Notes: generated from the sequence alone by a model not told the origin. DNA of 64,000 bases from Paratinospora sagittata (GCA_035771175.1 CM069593.1:18290908-18354907), one strand, 5' to 3'. Numbered from the stretch's first letter, positions 22,435 to 34,948 are shown. Translations and numbers: made by a program.

Positions 22435-22450
22435 GAGAATAAATTTAACT
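22435..22450. repeat. Left 16-bp target-site duplication of the LINE
   Basis: GAGAATAAATTTAACT precedes the LINE poly(A), which reads as T on this strand. It matches 30632-30647 at 15 of 16 positions, and 30632-30647 is identical to the start of block A at 18176. Confidence 0.75.
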
Positions 22451-22928
22451 TTTTTTTTTTTTGACAAGGTTATGATTGTATTAAAGAAGAGAAAATGTTC
22501 AGTGGTATACCGTATACTTCAAAATGCTCCCAAAGGAAGGAACATGAGAGCTTAAGGCAAGCCTAGCTAACTTGTGGGTTAAATAATTACACTGCCTACT
22601 AAAACAACAGTCAAATTCATTTCAACAGTACTTCTAATACCCTGAAAAATAGGATTAGCAAAGGCAAGGCAACCACCATTAGAAGCTAGCCCCTTCACCA
22701 CCACAGGGAATATGATAAAACATTTACATGAGAAGTGTTCCTCACTGAGTACTTCAAACATCTGAGAATTGCCTTAGCCTCAGCTTTCTTGCCAGATAAA
22801 GAGTCATGATCCCACCAACTCTTAGCTTTTCTATCATCAATCAAGACCCAACCCGACCCAACCCAACCCAACCCGAAAAAAATGCACAACATCACAATAT
22901 AAATTCCAGCCATTGAAGTCACTGGAAC
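22451..22928 (-). pseudogene. LINE 3' part: RNase H-like tail and poly(A)
   Basis: Read on the minus strand, the segment contains KKAEAKAILRCLKYS, the RNase H-like region of plant LINEs, followed by broken frames that keep the pattern up to a Leu/Ser-rich C-terminus. Next come TTTAATACAATC and a poly(A) tail (T run 22450-22461). Several stops break the frame. The rest of the LINE is missing here, and an upstream piece lies at 30229-30631. An (AACCC)n-like stretch lies at about 22850-22875. Confidence 0.7.
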
Positions 22929-25900
22929 TATCGAGACCCCTCTCGGGGTGACGTCACGACTGACATAATACCCCAAATAATTAATATCACAACACGATAA
23001 AACCTAGACACTGATAAACTTTTACGTGAAAAGTACCTAATAAACTTAATACACAACCTGTATATGATCAAGATAATTGAACCTAAATAAATATTACATC
23101 ATCATTTAAATACACGATGACATATATTCAAAGTAATTATCATAAGGTTCAAAATCCTCAAGATTATATGAAACTCAAATAATAGTCTATCATTTCACTG
23201 TTTATCATATACAATCCAAATAAAATCATAACTATTTATGTCACGACGTCTCTGACGTAGGCTGGCGTCATGACCGGCATAATGTATTATACATTATACA
23301 TACTCATATATAATATATAATACACTGTCAGCCTCAACGGACATTCACAATAATTTTTAAAATTTTCAAAAATTTTGACAGCACCTCCCTATAAAATAGA
23401 CAATTCACATTTTTTTTCTGATATACCACAAATCAAATCAAATATATAGATAATCATCATTTCATTCATTCCACACATTTAGTCATTCTCATTTCATTCA
23501 TTTATCAAATCATATCATTTCTTCTTTCCACCATGTAATAATGTAATCATGTGCATCATCATTAGCATTTCATAATTCAATATAGTTAGCTATCTTGTAT
23601 ATGCCCACACATCTCATCTAGATGCTAATACATATATATAATGTGTGATATATATATATATATATCAAACTAACACAAGTATAAGTCATTACTCCAATGT
23701 ATACCTACATCAATAAAGTAACGATCCGAGTCACGAGTCGATCACTCTTTAACTTTCTTTTTTTCCTTTTTACTTCTGTACCTGAAATATTAAAGGGATG
23801 GAGTGAGCAATCAACAGCTCAGTGAATATATTTCTTGATATGACCATTATATGCATTTAGGAAAATATAGCATTTAAAATCATTTCAAACAAATATTAAA
23901 CACATGCATCATTCAACGAATATATCATACATGACAACAACATAGATTTAATGAGTTTTTAAGAAAACAATGCATTCTTTTTCCAGGAAATCCACAATCT
24001 CTCTCCTTCAAGGCAAGAGAGCGTGTCTAACTCTTGTATGGCCGTTACAAGGTAGTCATAGCCTCTCATTACCCAATTCACAGTTATTTCAAGGATCTTC
24101 AATCCTTGTTAGGACAGACCTACTGACAATGAGGTTACGCATAACACTCATTCGAGTCTAATTCCTAACGAAATGACACCAACTTGTATTTGCAAGTCTC
24201 ACATGCTCCAATGCTAAAAAGAAATCATTTATGAATGCAAATTAAAACACAATGCAACATTATCTGCATAACATATTTACATTCAAACATTTCATATATT
24301 TAAAATGTCATATAAGAACCAAAATCAAGAAAATATACTCACAGTACATGACTTTTAAACTTAAATGCAATCACCGTCGCTTTCGAGTCTAGCTCCAATT
24401 TAAATCCAACTAACTCAACCTGTCACAACCACTCTATAATTCAATTTCATTTATTTATATTTATTTACATATTTAATTTCTCAACTCACTTCAAATCACA
24501 AATAATAAAGATCAACCTTAAAAATATTATATACATTCTGTGACTTTAAATTCCAACTCAATTTAGGACTCATAAGCAGTTGAAGAAACTACTATCTCGT
24601 TTATATGGTCAATTTAGATATTTCCACGAGAAAGAGCAGTGAAAATAGATTTTCAATTCATATTTTCACTAGTTCTCAATTTTATTTTTCTCCTAGAACA
24701 TATATCAATTTTGTTAAAAATATAATACATTCATAAAATTATTCTGTCCACATCGACACGTGTACAATCCGTCATACTACCATTCTACTACCTTCAACAG
24801 GTATTTTACTAAGATTTTACACATTCGCGAAGGTCACGACAGTAAATGTTTCTCACCAAAATCATATATTTAGTTACTAAAAATATCAAATCATATCCAA
24901 AAATCACAATCTTAGTATCAAAACGTCCGGAATTCAGTTTTCTACAATTCTATGATCTCAAACAGGAGTTTCATTGGATTTTAATTCCATTACTATTCAC
25001 ATCTCTATTCATGTCAAACATGGAAATTTTTATTAAAATTGTCAAACGGTCTCCAAAAATCATGAAATTAGCATCGATGGACTCATAACAGTTCATTCTA
25101 CCATTCTATAGCCTTCAACTGGAGTTTCATCGGATTTTAAATTATTCGAAAGGTTTCTAATATAAACTCTAACTTCCAACAAACTTCTAACAACCATAAA
25201 AACTTCAAATGAATAAATAAATGAAATCTAACCACATATTCGGGGCTCCTACAGTCTAGGGAGTGTTTTTCAACCTTTCGAACAAATTTTCATCTAAGTT
25301 GGGTCAAAACCCTAATTTTGAAAACGCCATAAAACGACTCTTATAGCTAAAATTATTCCGCTAAAATCATCATACACTAGTTAAAGATCAATTTCACGAC
25401 GAAAAATAGCAAAAATAGCATACCGGCACATCAGATTTAGTCGCAAATCCGTCGTTGTCCATTTTTCCTCTTTCTCCTTCTTTCGTTCTTCTTTCTTCTC
25501 TTTCTCTTCTTTTCTCTCCTGCAACTTCTTTCTTTCTCTTTTTGTTTTTTTTTTAAATGTTGAAGAGAGATTTTGAGATATTAGATTAGATTAGAATGAG
25601 ATGATAAGTAGATATAAAATGATCTCATGCACCTCATCTAACTTAATAAAGCAACTTCTCCATTTTAATATTTAACTTTCATTCATTAAATCATACTATG
25701 CATTAATTCATTAAATCATACTACAATCCACATATTTAATTAACCAACCCCATAAATTAATCAATTTAATTCAACTCCATGTTTTAACTTCTAAGCACCC
25801 ATATAGGATGATCTCATACGTATCATCTTCATTTAATAATTTTATTTATTTACTAATATTCCTTAAATCTAGCATGTATTTTCATATATGCATATATTTG

Positions 25901-26432
25901 CCTCTTACGTATAAAATATATGTATTATATATCTCAATATACGCGTAATTTAATGTATGTATTTAATTAAAACTACGGGGTGTTACAATTTATATTTTAT
26001 ATACATAAATAACTCTGATCGTTATATACAAATTCAAAAGAACAAGACAATTAAAACTAGTCCCAAGTCCCCAAAAATATACAAACTAAAACTTACATTC
26101 AAAAAGAATAAGAGGAAGGCCACACACACTTTAAACCTTGCCCTTTCCTTTCTAATCTGAACCAAAGAAAAGTGGTAAAAAAATGGGATGAGCTCAATTA
26201 GCTGAATGAATATTTTTCACAATAATCTCTACATATGCATTTATATAAAGCATATATGATATTGGAAATCTCATTCATAAACCAAAATGCATTAAGGAAA
26301 ATTTATAATATACTTGATTCCAAACTAAACACACGATTTATGCTTTATTTCCATAAGAATCAAATATGCAGACTCTTTACCAAAAGGACATGACAGAATA
26401 ATACGTGTCTTTACTTTCCCCATTGGCCAATA
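22929..26432 (-). mobile_element. LTR remnant, minus orientation, split by a solo LTR
   Basis: The left edge TATCGAGACCCCTC...GACTGACATAAT aligns with the left edge of the solo LTR at 23239, so this is the 3' end of a related LTR. It stops at 23238 (ATTTA target site) and resumes at 25988. The resumed part has the GGGATGAGCTCAATTAGCTG landmark at about the expected spacing. Its 5' end is not recognisable; at 26433 another LTR fragment begins. No coding sequence. Confidence 0.55.
23239..25987 (-). mobile_element. Solo LTR (2749 bp), minus orientation
   Basis: Read on the minus strand it begins TGTAACACCCCGTAG and ends GACGTCGTGACA. A perfect 5-bp target duplication ATTTA flanks it (23234-23238 and 25988-25992). 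It carries a GA-rich tract (on minus; plus 25460-25560) about 430 bp from its start, as in the LTR at 4512. There are no coding domains and no second LTR, so it is a solo LTR, probably from a Ty3/gypsy-type element. Confidence 0.88.
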
Positions 26433-27415
26433 TATAACACTCCGTAGTTTTAATTATACACATACGTTGACTGATACGTATATTGACTCATATATGTATA
26501 TATATATACGTATGTAAGAATTAAATGTATATGTGTATAAGCATACATGAATTAAGTAGGTTGTATTATTAAATACAATAATATTACTAGATTATAAAAT
26601 ATTATATAAATGAACTTGATAATGAAGTAATTTAATGAACGAGGAGTTATTAAAGTAATTGAATAGTTGAATAGTTGAATAGTTTAGTTGAATGAATTAA
26701 ATTAAGATGAGAAAGTTATTTTATTAAAATGCATGACGAGCATAAAATAAAAAAAATAAAAACAAATCTCCCTCTTCACGTTTTGAAGGAAAAAAAAAAA
26801 GAGAAGAAAGAAGAAGGAAGAGGAAAAAGAGGTGAAAACGTCGGATTTGCGCCAAATTGGGACTCGCGGTAAGTGATTTTTACTTTAGTTCTTCCTGAAA
26901 TTGATATTTAAGTTAGATGTAACGATTCTCTCGGAGTAATTTTTGCTAGCGGAGTCGTTTTACGGTGTTTTTAAAATTAGGGTTTTGGCTCAACTTAAAT
27001 GAAAAATTACTGGGAAGGTTGAAAAATACTTCATAGACTGTATAAGCCCCGAATATGTAGTTAGATTTTATTTATTTGTTTATTTAAAATTTTTATAGCT
27101 GTTGAAAGTTAGATTTGATATTAGAGACCTTTTGAATCATATTAAAACTCGATGAAACTCCAGTTTAAGGCTATAGAATGGTAGAATTGACTGTTGTGAG
27201 TCCATCGATACTAATTTCATGACTTTTAGAAATCGTTTGATAATTTTAGTAAAATTATATATGTTTCCAATGAATAGTACTGTAATTATTTCTAGTGAAT
27301 AAAATAAAATTAGAATCCACTAAAACTCAGGTTTGAGACTGTAGAAAGATAGATCTATCAATTTCGGACATTTTAATGTTAAGATCATGATTTTTGGATA
27401 TGATTTGATATTTTA
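26433..27415 (+). mobile_element. Truncated LTR of the same family, plus orientation
   Basis: It starts TATAACACTCCGTAG, follows the 23239-25987 LTR in reverse orientation, including the GA-rich tract (26780-26840) and the segment around TCCATCGAT...CTAATTTCATGA, and stops matching near 27415. About 1.7 kb of the LTR is absent. With the solo LTR it forms a large inverted repeat. Confidence 0.75.
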
Positions 27416-29030
27416 TATATCAAGATCTTTGTCATACTCGGTCTACATATCATCTATAATTGTTATACAGAAATATATGTAAAACTACTAATTTCTTCAT
27501 TTATTAGAGAAACACATCTTTGTATCTTCTTCTTTCGCAAAACCATGTGCATTACTATGGAATTACTTCTTACAATAAAATAAACTTATCCTAGTATAAG
27601 GTAATAGCAATAAAGAAGTAATTATAAAAGGATGATTTCATTTTAAAGTGCCATACTAATTAATGTATATAGGTATTACACAAAAAGTAATATTTTGTGA
27701 GCATATATTATAATTTAAGAGCACGGTAATTCCATAAAATTATTAAATAACTTAATTGATAAAATCTTGATTTTATAATATGAATGTTCATATTATTAAA
27801 ATATAGTGTTTTTAATTTCATAGTAGTATCGTTCTCATATAAATATTAATTTTATTATAGTAATTAATATAGTTGAAAATTCCATATTCTAGTAATATAT
27901 TGAAAATGAAATGTAATCTAGTGGTAGATTAGATTATGATGATAAACTTATCGGATATGATTATTTGCTTTTTTTTTAATTATCTTTTTAGCTAGATTAT
28001 TAAGATTTTGTGACCTTCAACATTTTATTTTATCAAAGATTATAATCTCTATATTTTAAAATTCAGATTCTATACTATCTAATATTATAATATTTGTATA
28101 CTAAACTTTAAGATTTTATCAATAAATGGTATATCTAATGTTATAATTATAATCTATGTACCTTAAATCTTAAAATCTTATGAGATTTTATCTAAGATTA
28201 TAATATCCGTACAATAAACTTTGAGATTTTGTCAATAAATCTTGGTATATCTAATGTTATAATTATAATCTACGTGCCTTAAATCTTGAAATCTTTTAAG
28301 ATTCTAAGATTATATTCTTTATAAAAACAAATTCTACTCTATTTTTTTTATTTTTTTTAGTACCAAAATCATACCTGCTTTTCTGTTGTAGAATTCCATA
28401 TTAAAGTAAGAACAATAGAAGAACTCTAAGGAACCGAAGAAAAGATTGTTATGTCAACACTCAACAACAGGTTATATGGACACCTCCAAATGAGTCGATA
28501 AAAACCTTAAAAATGATTAGAAGTTATTTTAGACACTTTTTAAACAAATTTTTCTCTTTGTTTCCTCTCCAACCTGTCTTTATTCTTTATTGCATTCTTT
28601 TTTCTTTTCAATGTTCCCCGCACCCTTGTTTGCACCCTAGTTTGCTTTTCATTTCTAACTGCTTTCTCCCTGTATCCAAGGGTTTTTAACCTTTCCTTTC
28701 CCCTAATTTTTAACTAAAGTCTACACCTATTACACTTTCACAACTTGGTGTCCACTAGCTTTTGACGCGAAGATTTTCAATTATTTTCAGCAGCACCATT
28801 GCGCACCCGTGCCTTCCACCTTGCACGGTTCTCTTTCTTCACGTGCTCTTTTTATACCATCTCAACTTAAAAATATATTCTTCTTTTTTTTTAACTTAGT
28901 ATTGAATACCGGTTTTTTTTTCACCCTAAAATTTATTCTTTTATATTTATTATTATCATTTTTAGATATTTTGTTCATCTTTTAAGATCAATCTAAATTA
29001 TAATCTAAGTTCTTAGGTCCTAGAACCATC
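27416..29030. other. AT-rich DNA, probably leader/internal part of an LTR element
   Basis: No gene is seen. A tandem duplication of about 120 bp lies at about 28075-28315, with shared landmarks AATGTTATAATTATAATCTA and CCTTAAATCTT. From about 28330 to 29030 the sequence directly follows, on the minus strand, the primer-binding site at 29031-29042. It would be the leader of that LTR element but encodes nothing recognisable. Confidence 0.5.
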
Positions 29031-29042
29031 GCTCTGATACCA
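29031..29042 (-). other. Primer-binding site, minus strand
   Basis: Reverse complement TGGTATCAGAGC lies four bases from the LTR edge at 29047. It sets the orientation of the adjoining LTR (minus, 5' LTR to the right). Confidence 0.8.
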
Positions 29043-29046
29043 TAAT

Positions 29047-30228
29047 TATAACACCCCAAATTCTTATCTTTCCAACTTTCTTTTTGTATATAAAAGAACC
29101 ACATATCAATATCATAACAGGGCTTACAGAATTCAGTGGTTACAAACTAATTCTCACTACACCATAATATGGTCAAAATTTCTAAATAAAGTCCTTATAT
29201 TTTATTACACTGATAGTTAAATATGTTACATAATAACTTGACAAGTTTTTTTTAGTTGCACTAACTTTAATTCTTGTAGAATACCCTCTAGAACTCGAGT
29301 CGTCACCACTGCCACCATTCTACTGGCACTATCAATATCCATACTGATTTTCCTGGAGATAGAAATGAAAGGATGAGTAAAAGCTCAGTGGGTCCCCAAA
29401 TGAGTTTTACTTCTTATACCAGTTATTAGAACAAATATATTCAAGCAATATTAATGTTTTAGCAATCCAGCAAAATAAGCACACAAGCAACAAGCAAACT
29501 CCACTAACATAAGTAACAAAACTTTGAGAAATTTTTTCAGAATCTCATTATGCTGCAATTAACAATCCAGCAAGAGTCAGCATACCCAAAACATCACTAG
29601 TAATAAAAATAACCGTGTGCAAGGAATCAAAATAATGCAAGAATATCATAAATCTAATAAAAAACATGTCCTTACGTTTGCAAAGGTTCTCCATCCTAGG
29701 TCGTATCGCTTCCTAAATAGAATATCTTCGTAGTTTACTTTTCAGAGAAAAGAGAAAAAGTAGAAAAAAGAACTTTTGAAAAGATAATAGGAAGTAAAAA
29801 TTGTACATTTCTCCATTTTGTTCTTAGCTTTTTTTTGTAAATGACTTTTATATCCTAAAATATCGTTAATCTTATTAATGTCTTTTTTTTAAAATGCCTA
29901 GATCTTTTGAGATATTAACGTTTATGTCCTAAAATTTTTTAAGATATTGACGTTTATGTCCTAAAATATTCTTAGTTTTATCGATATCTTTTTTCTGAAA
30001 TGACTACATCTTTCGAGATATTAATGTTTATGTCCTAAAATATTTTTAGTCTTATCGATATTTTTTTTCTGAAATGTCTGAATCTTCTAAAATATTGACG
30101 TGTACGCCCTTTTTCTAAAATTTTATTTTTCTTTTAAAATATTAACTTTTATGTCCTTTAAACTTTTAATAAATGATTATTAAAGATGATCCTAGGGTTT
30201 AAGTTAGATTTATTTTGAGGGTATTACA
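29047..30228 (-). mobile_element. 5' LTR of a defective LTR element (1182 bp), minus orientation
   Basis: On the minus strand it begins TGTAATACCCTC and ends GGGGTGTTATA, just before a tRNA-Met-type primer-binding site. About 29845-30130 holds three to four diverged units of about 80 bp with the phrase GTTTATGTCCTAAAATAT. The matching 3' LTR and the coding region are not found, so the element has been largely removed. Confidence 0.7.
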
Positions 30229-30631
30229 ACTGTTATGTCGTTCAGCCCCAGGGGCTTTATGGGGATTCATACTGAAAAGGGCTTCTTTCATCTCCTCCAA
30301 AGAGACAGGTCTGTCTAACCATCTAACGTCATCATTGAGCTTGGTAGGGAAATTATTTAGACAAGTAAGTCCTTCGTAATCAAAATAACTGAAAAATAAA
30401 CTTTGGAAGAACTGACCTGCATAGGCAAGAATTTGATTTTGGTAATCAGTTTGGATTGCATGAATTTTGTTGTGTCGCCTCCTAGCCTTCACCTTCGCAT
30501 GAAAAAAATTTGTGTTCTTATCCCCCAAGGCCAGCCAGTTAATCCTAGCTTTTGATTTCCAATACTACTCTTCACGATAATAAGCCGTCTTGAGCTGCTC
30601 TTCCAATAATTTGATTGACTCGAGGTTGGGG
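30229..30631 (-). pseudogene. LINE 5' part: linker and start of reverse transcriptase
   Basis: On the minus strand the frame from 30631 contains one TAG, then WLALGDKNTNFFHAKVKAR and RRRHNKI. It continues into the NPHKAPGA motif that opens the reverse transcriptase of plant LINEs, where it is cut off near 30237. The start at 30631 abuts the 16-bp target duplication, so the copy was 5' truncated on insertion. Its 3' part lies at 22451-22928. Confidence 0.8.
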
Positions 30632-33600
30632 GAGAATAAATTAAACTTTTAATTTTCTACTTAGGATCGATTGTTTTCGGCATATAAAGTCATCGTCCTA
30701 CGCTCCAATATCAAAAAGACACTTTAAGAGTGGAATATATAACATATGTGGTACTGCGAGTCGGTGACAATTTTCTTTCACACATCAACCAGAAGAGAAA
30801 GTGTGAACCGAGGACCCGAGAGAGAGTTATTTATTAACTAATATCGTGATTGACATTAATAAAAACACAATTTTTAATATATAAACCACTTTGATTCCGC
30901 CGAATCCATGCCAAAAAATATTATAAAGTTTATAATCAATATCAGATAGAGCCCATTATTTTAAATACTAACTTACATTGGTTAAAAATTAAGTATTACA
31001 TTTGTGAGTGTAAAGATCTATAGAGCAAAGACCGATCGATCGACGGGATGGTCCTTAAATTTATTCAAACGTTTTGTAAAAAAAATTGTTTAGGCATCCT
31101 GTTTATGTAGTCTAAGCACTTGAATTCAATCTACTTTTGCTGCAATTCTTGGAGTTGATTTAAATGAACCTTAAAAGAGAGAGTGGCTAAATTTAATAAT
31201 ACAACTTAAGCCGGAAAGAAAACAATTCTTGAGATCCTCTAGGCAAATATAGAATTCTAAAAAGCCCATAATACAGTTCATTTGTTACATTTCCAAAAAA
31301 AAAAATACAAAAAAAAATAAAAATTGTACACAATCCATGAGACACAAGTATACCAACTCAAAGTTAGATTCATATATCAGAGAGAGTGGAATCAACAATA
31401 CTAAGTAGTACCTGAGTGGAAGAGTTGGAGGCAACATAACTGGAAAACCCCTCATCAGTGACTCTGGTGGCCATACCAATAGGTAAACCACCTAATGTTA
31501 TTTCAGGCAATCTTGCATCTCCATCAAAATAATGCACAACTTGTCTCATACTTGGCCTAGCCCCGGCCACTGTGTGTGAACACAATAATCCAAGTTTCAA
31601 AACTAACTCCATTTCTTTCACCGCATAATCATCTCCCAACCAAGTATCCCTAGCTTCCAAAATGTTTCCACTTCTCCAGCAATCTAATACCCAATCCACC
31701 AATATAACTTTCTCAGGTAACTCTTGTGGTTCTATGGGTCTCCTTCCACAAGCAACTTCTAGCATAAATGCCCCAAATGCAAATACATCAGTCATTGTAG
31801 TTGCCTTCCCAGTTCTACTTAGCTCAGGAGCTATGTACCCAATTGTTCCAGCTACACGGGTCGTTTCAGCATTGGCTCCATGATCATATAATCTTGCAAA
31901 CCCAAAGTCCCCTAATCTCCCATTAAAATTTGCATCCAACATAACATTGCTAGCCTTAACATCTCTGTGTAACACCACTTGTTCCCATTCTTGGTGAAGA
32001 TACAACAGTGCCGATGCGACGCCTCTGAGGATTTTATATCGCTGAGACCAATTAAGCTTCGGTTCTTTTTCGTTACCACCATGTAGGAATTTTTCAAGGC
32101 TTCCATTGAGCATGTAATCGTAAACCAAAAGAAGCTCTCCTCTGCGACGGCAATAGCCAAGGAGTTGCACCATGTTCCTATGCCTTAGCCGTCCGAGACT
32201 CGCAATCTCTGCTACGAATTCTCTCATACCTTGGTTTGAATTGTGGGAGACGCGTTTGATGGCCACTTGCAGATTAGAAGATGGAAGGGTTCCTTTATAA
32301 ACCTTGCCAAATCCACCTGACCCAAGCAGCTCTGCTTCTCTGAAACCTTTGGTGGCTTTGTACAAGGTCTTGAAGGAGAATCTATGAGGACCAAACTCTT
32401 GTTCCCAATCTTCCTGTATTTCTTCGTATCTTTTCTTCCTCACCAAGTACAACAAACCTGCAATTACTGTTACTAGCACAACCATCACCATGCCCACTGA
32501 TAACCCAATAACTAGTCCTTGCTTTCTTCTTGACCAGCCTCTTCTTCTTCTAGGAAGAGAAGGAAGATGAGAAAGATCCAGTGCTTTTGCTTCACCGTTT
32601 CTGCTGAAGCTCCACCCAAGAATATAATGGAAGCCCCCGAAAGAACCAGTAGAAGACGAAAAACCAACGTACATATGATCTAGGAGAACTCTTGAAAGAT
32701 CTAGTGGTGTTGATAACAGGGGACGGGTCGGTTTTGCTTCTCCGAAAGGAGCTAATGCTACATCGATTTGCTTCTTCACTCCATTGTAATCTATCCAAAT
32801 CTGCATACGATCACCACTTAAGAGGGTTAAGCTCTTGTTCTTCCCTTCTTTTGAAGAAAAATAAGCGGCCGAAGCCGACTTAATTGAGCGCAAACCGTTC
32901 ACATCGATGCCTACATGATTGGCGTCTATGTCTTCGAATTGAATGCTTCGACCGGTGTCGAGCTCAACCGCGAAAATATGATTGGACTCGCTTCCATTGT
33001 TGGTAGTGTTGAAGAGCCCAAAATACTCGGCTGGGTCGGCGTCTTCAATGCCCACATGAGGCGAGATCGTAAAGGCAATGCCTTGCCCACTTCCGTTGCC
33101 TAATTCGGGGATTATTGCGAACACGAAAGTAGTAGAAAATGACCAAACATCAGAAGAAGAAGAAGAAGAAGAGCTGTTGAAGTTCAAAGGGGATGGATGA
33201 AAAGCGTGACCGATTTGGTTGGGCGAAAAGTCTGTTAGCTGCAAGAGACCATTAGAGAGGTTTTTTGCGAGTCCATCGAATTTCAGATGGGCTCCTTGGA
33301 AGCCATTGTAGACAAAATTCTCTCTTTGATCTTCTGATGAAGTTGAGAGTTTCACGAAAAGAAGAAGAAGAAGTAGTGAAGTACTCCGGAGAGCTTTTTT
33401 GATATTTGTGGCCATGGAGGCAAGTGGGTGAACGCCTTTCTGTTTTGTCACAGAGGATGCAAGGATGATGATCCATTGGTTTGGATTTTTTTAGCTTTTC
33501 TCGGTGAAGCTCTCCCTTGTATTGATTATCATGGACTTGGTAAACTGTCCTGTTTGACATTAAATCTATTATTTTAGTCCTTTTATGGCTATTAGCCCAT

Positions 33601-34948
33601 TTACTAGTGCAACACGCTATAACAAGGGTATTTCGTTCTCAAAAAAACAAAAAGAAAAAAAGAAAATGGGGGTGTTTCAATGACGAGATTCAAGCAAAAT
33701 ATGAACTCAACCGAGAAAAGAAGTAAATTATGAACTAAATTTATCAAAAAATTCATAGAAAGTGGCTTAATAAGCCTATTTACACACACAAGAAACATAT
33801 GGTTATTAGCCCATTTACTAATGTCAACATGGTTATAACAAGGGTAATTCGTTCTCAAAAAATTTTGAGGAAAAAAAAAGAAAAAAAGAAAAAAGAAAAA
33901 GGAGTATTTTAATGATCAGATTTATGCAAAATATGAACTACATCTTTTTTTTTTAGTCACTGGTATCAAGGGCCACCCTCACTAGTCCTCTTGGGCATGA
34001 CTATAAACAGATATTATTGTAAGAGTGAGAGGCTTGAACTGTGAATCTATTTTAAAGTAGAATCTTATGTCTCTTAACTTCGTCACTCGCCCAACCTAAT
34101 ATTAGGTAAATTTATAAAAAATTTTATAAAAGGTGGCTTGTAGTGTGATATTTGAATGAATCTAACTCAATTCAATTCAACTCAATTAAAACTTTTTCCA
34201 ACTGCATTGATAAGCTGTATGAATTAGATTTCTCCACTTTATTTTACAAAGGGCTAAATTAACATGTAAATTAAAATGAGAATGTCTTCACCCTTCACAT
34301 AATTTAGTTTAATAGATTCATATCATAATTGATATGGTGATATTTTACGCTAATTGTCGACTAACGTAACCCTTTTCTTTTATTCAATATTTAAGCTCGA
34401 GGTCCATGCGAAGCAATGAATGAATCTAACTTCGTACATCTAGAAATATTATGTCAGCAATTCACATTTGCTACGGTATGGGATGGAATGGAAATGAATT
34501 TGGCGTTTTATAAATAAATGGATGGATAAAAATTCAACGTGACGTTGAGGTCCACAGTGAAAGAGCAACAATATTAAATAATGGATGGATGAATCTAACC
34601 TGCTCTCTTTGTCACATGACCAAGCTTTCATACACCCAACACTTATTTGGAATCGTATATATATAATAATAAATAAATATGCATAGATATGAATGACAAA
34701 GATATAATAATAAGCATAGATGCGAATGACAAAAGGGAAGGATGTAAACAATGGGAAGATGCAAGTTGAAGGGCATTAACACCAAATAAATAAAAATAGG
34801 CTTTTTTTTTTATTTTGTTCAAAAATAAAAGTAGGCTTTCAATGAGTTGCTGGCAGATAGCAACTAGAAATGGTCAAATGCGGTGGCGTTGAATCGATAA
34901 GAGTCCCTTCCAATCAACACCATGGTCATACCATGCATTGTCAACCCT
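30632..34948. repeat. Segmental duplication, block B (about 4.3 kb)
   Basis: Direct duplicate of block A (18176-22424). It has a few insertions relative to A, for example extra bases near 30925-30950 and an extra T-rich piece near 34800. The first 16 bases also act as the right target duplication of the LINE. Confidence 0.92.
31370..33415 (-). CDS. L-type lectin receptor-like kinase, clade IV-like (copy 3, block B)
   Basis: Intronless, 681 residues, with the same architecture as copy 2. The longer frame from 33451 starts with GTG, so the ATG at 33415 is chosen. Kinase motifs are present: GSGGFGKV, VAIK Lys387, HRD 483-485, DFG 503-505 and APE. Two changes hit well-conserved positions: the residue after DFG is Phe instead of Leu, and the hinge-proximal YDYMPNG motif has Leu for Pro. 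These do not remove catalytic residues, but their effect is unknown. The gene is otherwise intact, so either a functional young paralogue or one beginning to drift is possible. Confidence 0.94.
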   Translation of the reverse strand: MATNIKKALRSTSLLLLLLFVKLSTSSEDQRENFVYNGFQGAHLKFDGLAKNLSNGLLQLTDFSPNQIGHAFHPSPLNFNSSSSSSSSDVWSFSTTFVFAIIPELGNGSGQGIAFTISPHVGIEDADPAEYFGLFNTTNNGSESNHIFAVELDTGRSIQFEDIDANHVGIDVNGLRSIKSASAAYFSSKEGKNKSLTLLSGDRMQIWIDYNGVKKQIDVALAPFGEAKPTRPLLSTPLDLSRVLLDHMYVGFSSSTGSFGGFHYILGWSFSRNGEAKALDLSHLPSLPRRRRGWSRRKQGLVIGLSVGMVMVVLVTVIAGLLYLVRKKRYEEIQEDWEQEFGPHRFSFKTLYKATKGFREAELLGSGGFGKVYKGTLPSSNLQVAIKRVSHNSNQGMREFVAEIASLGRLRHRNMVQLLGYCRRRGELLLVYDYMLNGSLEKFLHGGNEKEPKLNWSQRYKILRGVASALLYLHQEWEQVVLHRDVKASNVMLDANFNGRLGDFGFARLYDHGANAETTRVAGTIGYIAPELSRTGKATTMTDVFAFGAFMLEVACGRRPIEPQELPEKVILVDWVLDCWRSGNILEARDTWLGDDYAVKEMELVLKLGLLCSHTVAGARPSMRQVVHYFDGDARLPEITLGGLPIGMATRVTDEGFSSYVASNSSTQVLLSIVDSTLSDI

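Noticed and set aside
29031..29042. GCTCTGATACCA as part of a tRNA gene
   Set aside because: Only the 12-base tRNA-complementary segment is present and it adjoins an LTR edge, so it is a primer-binding site.
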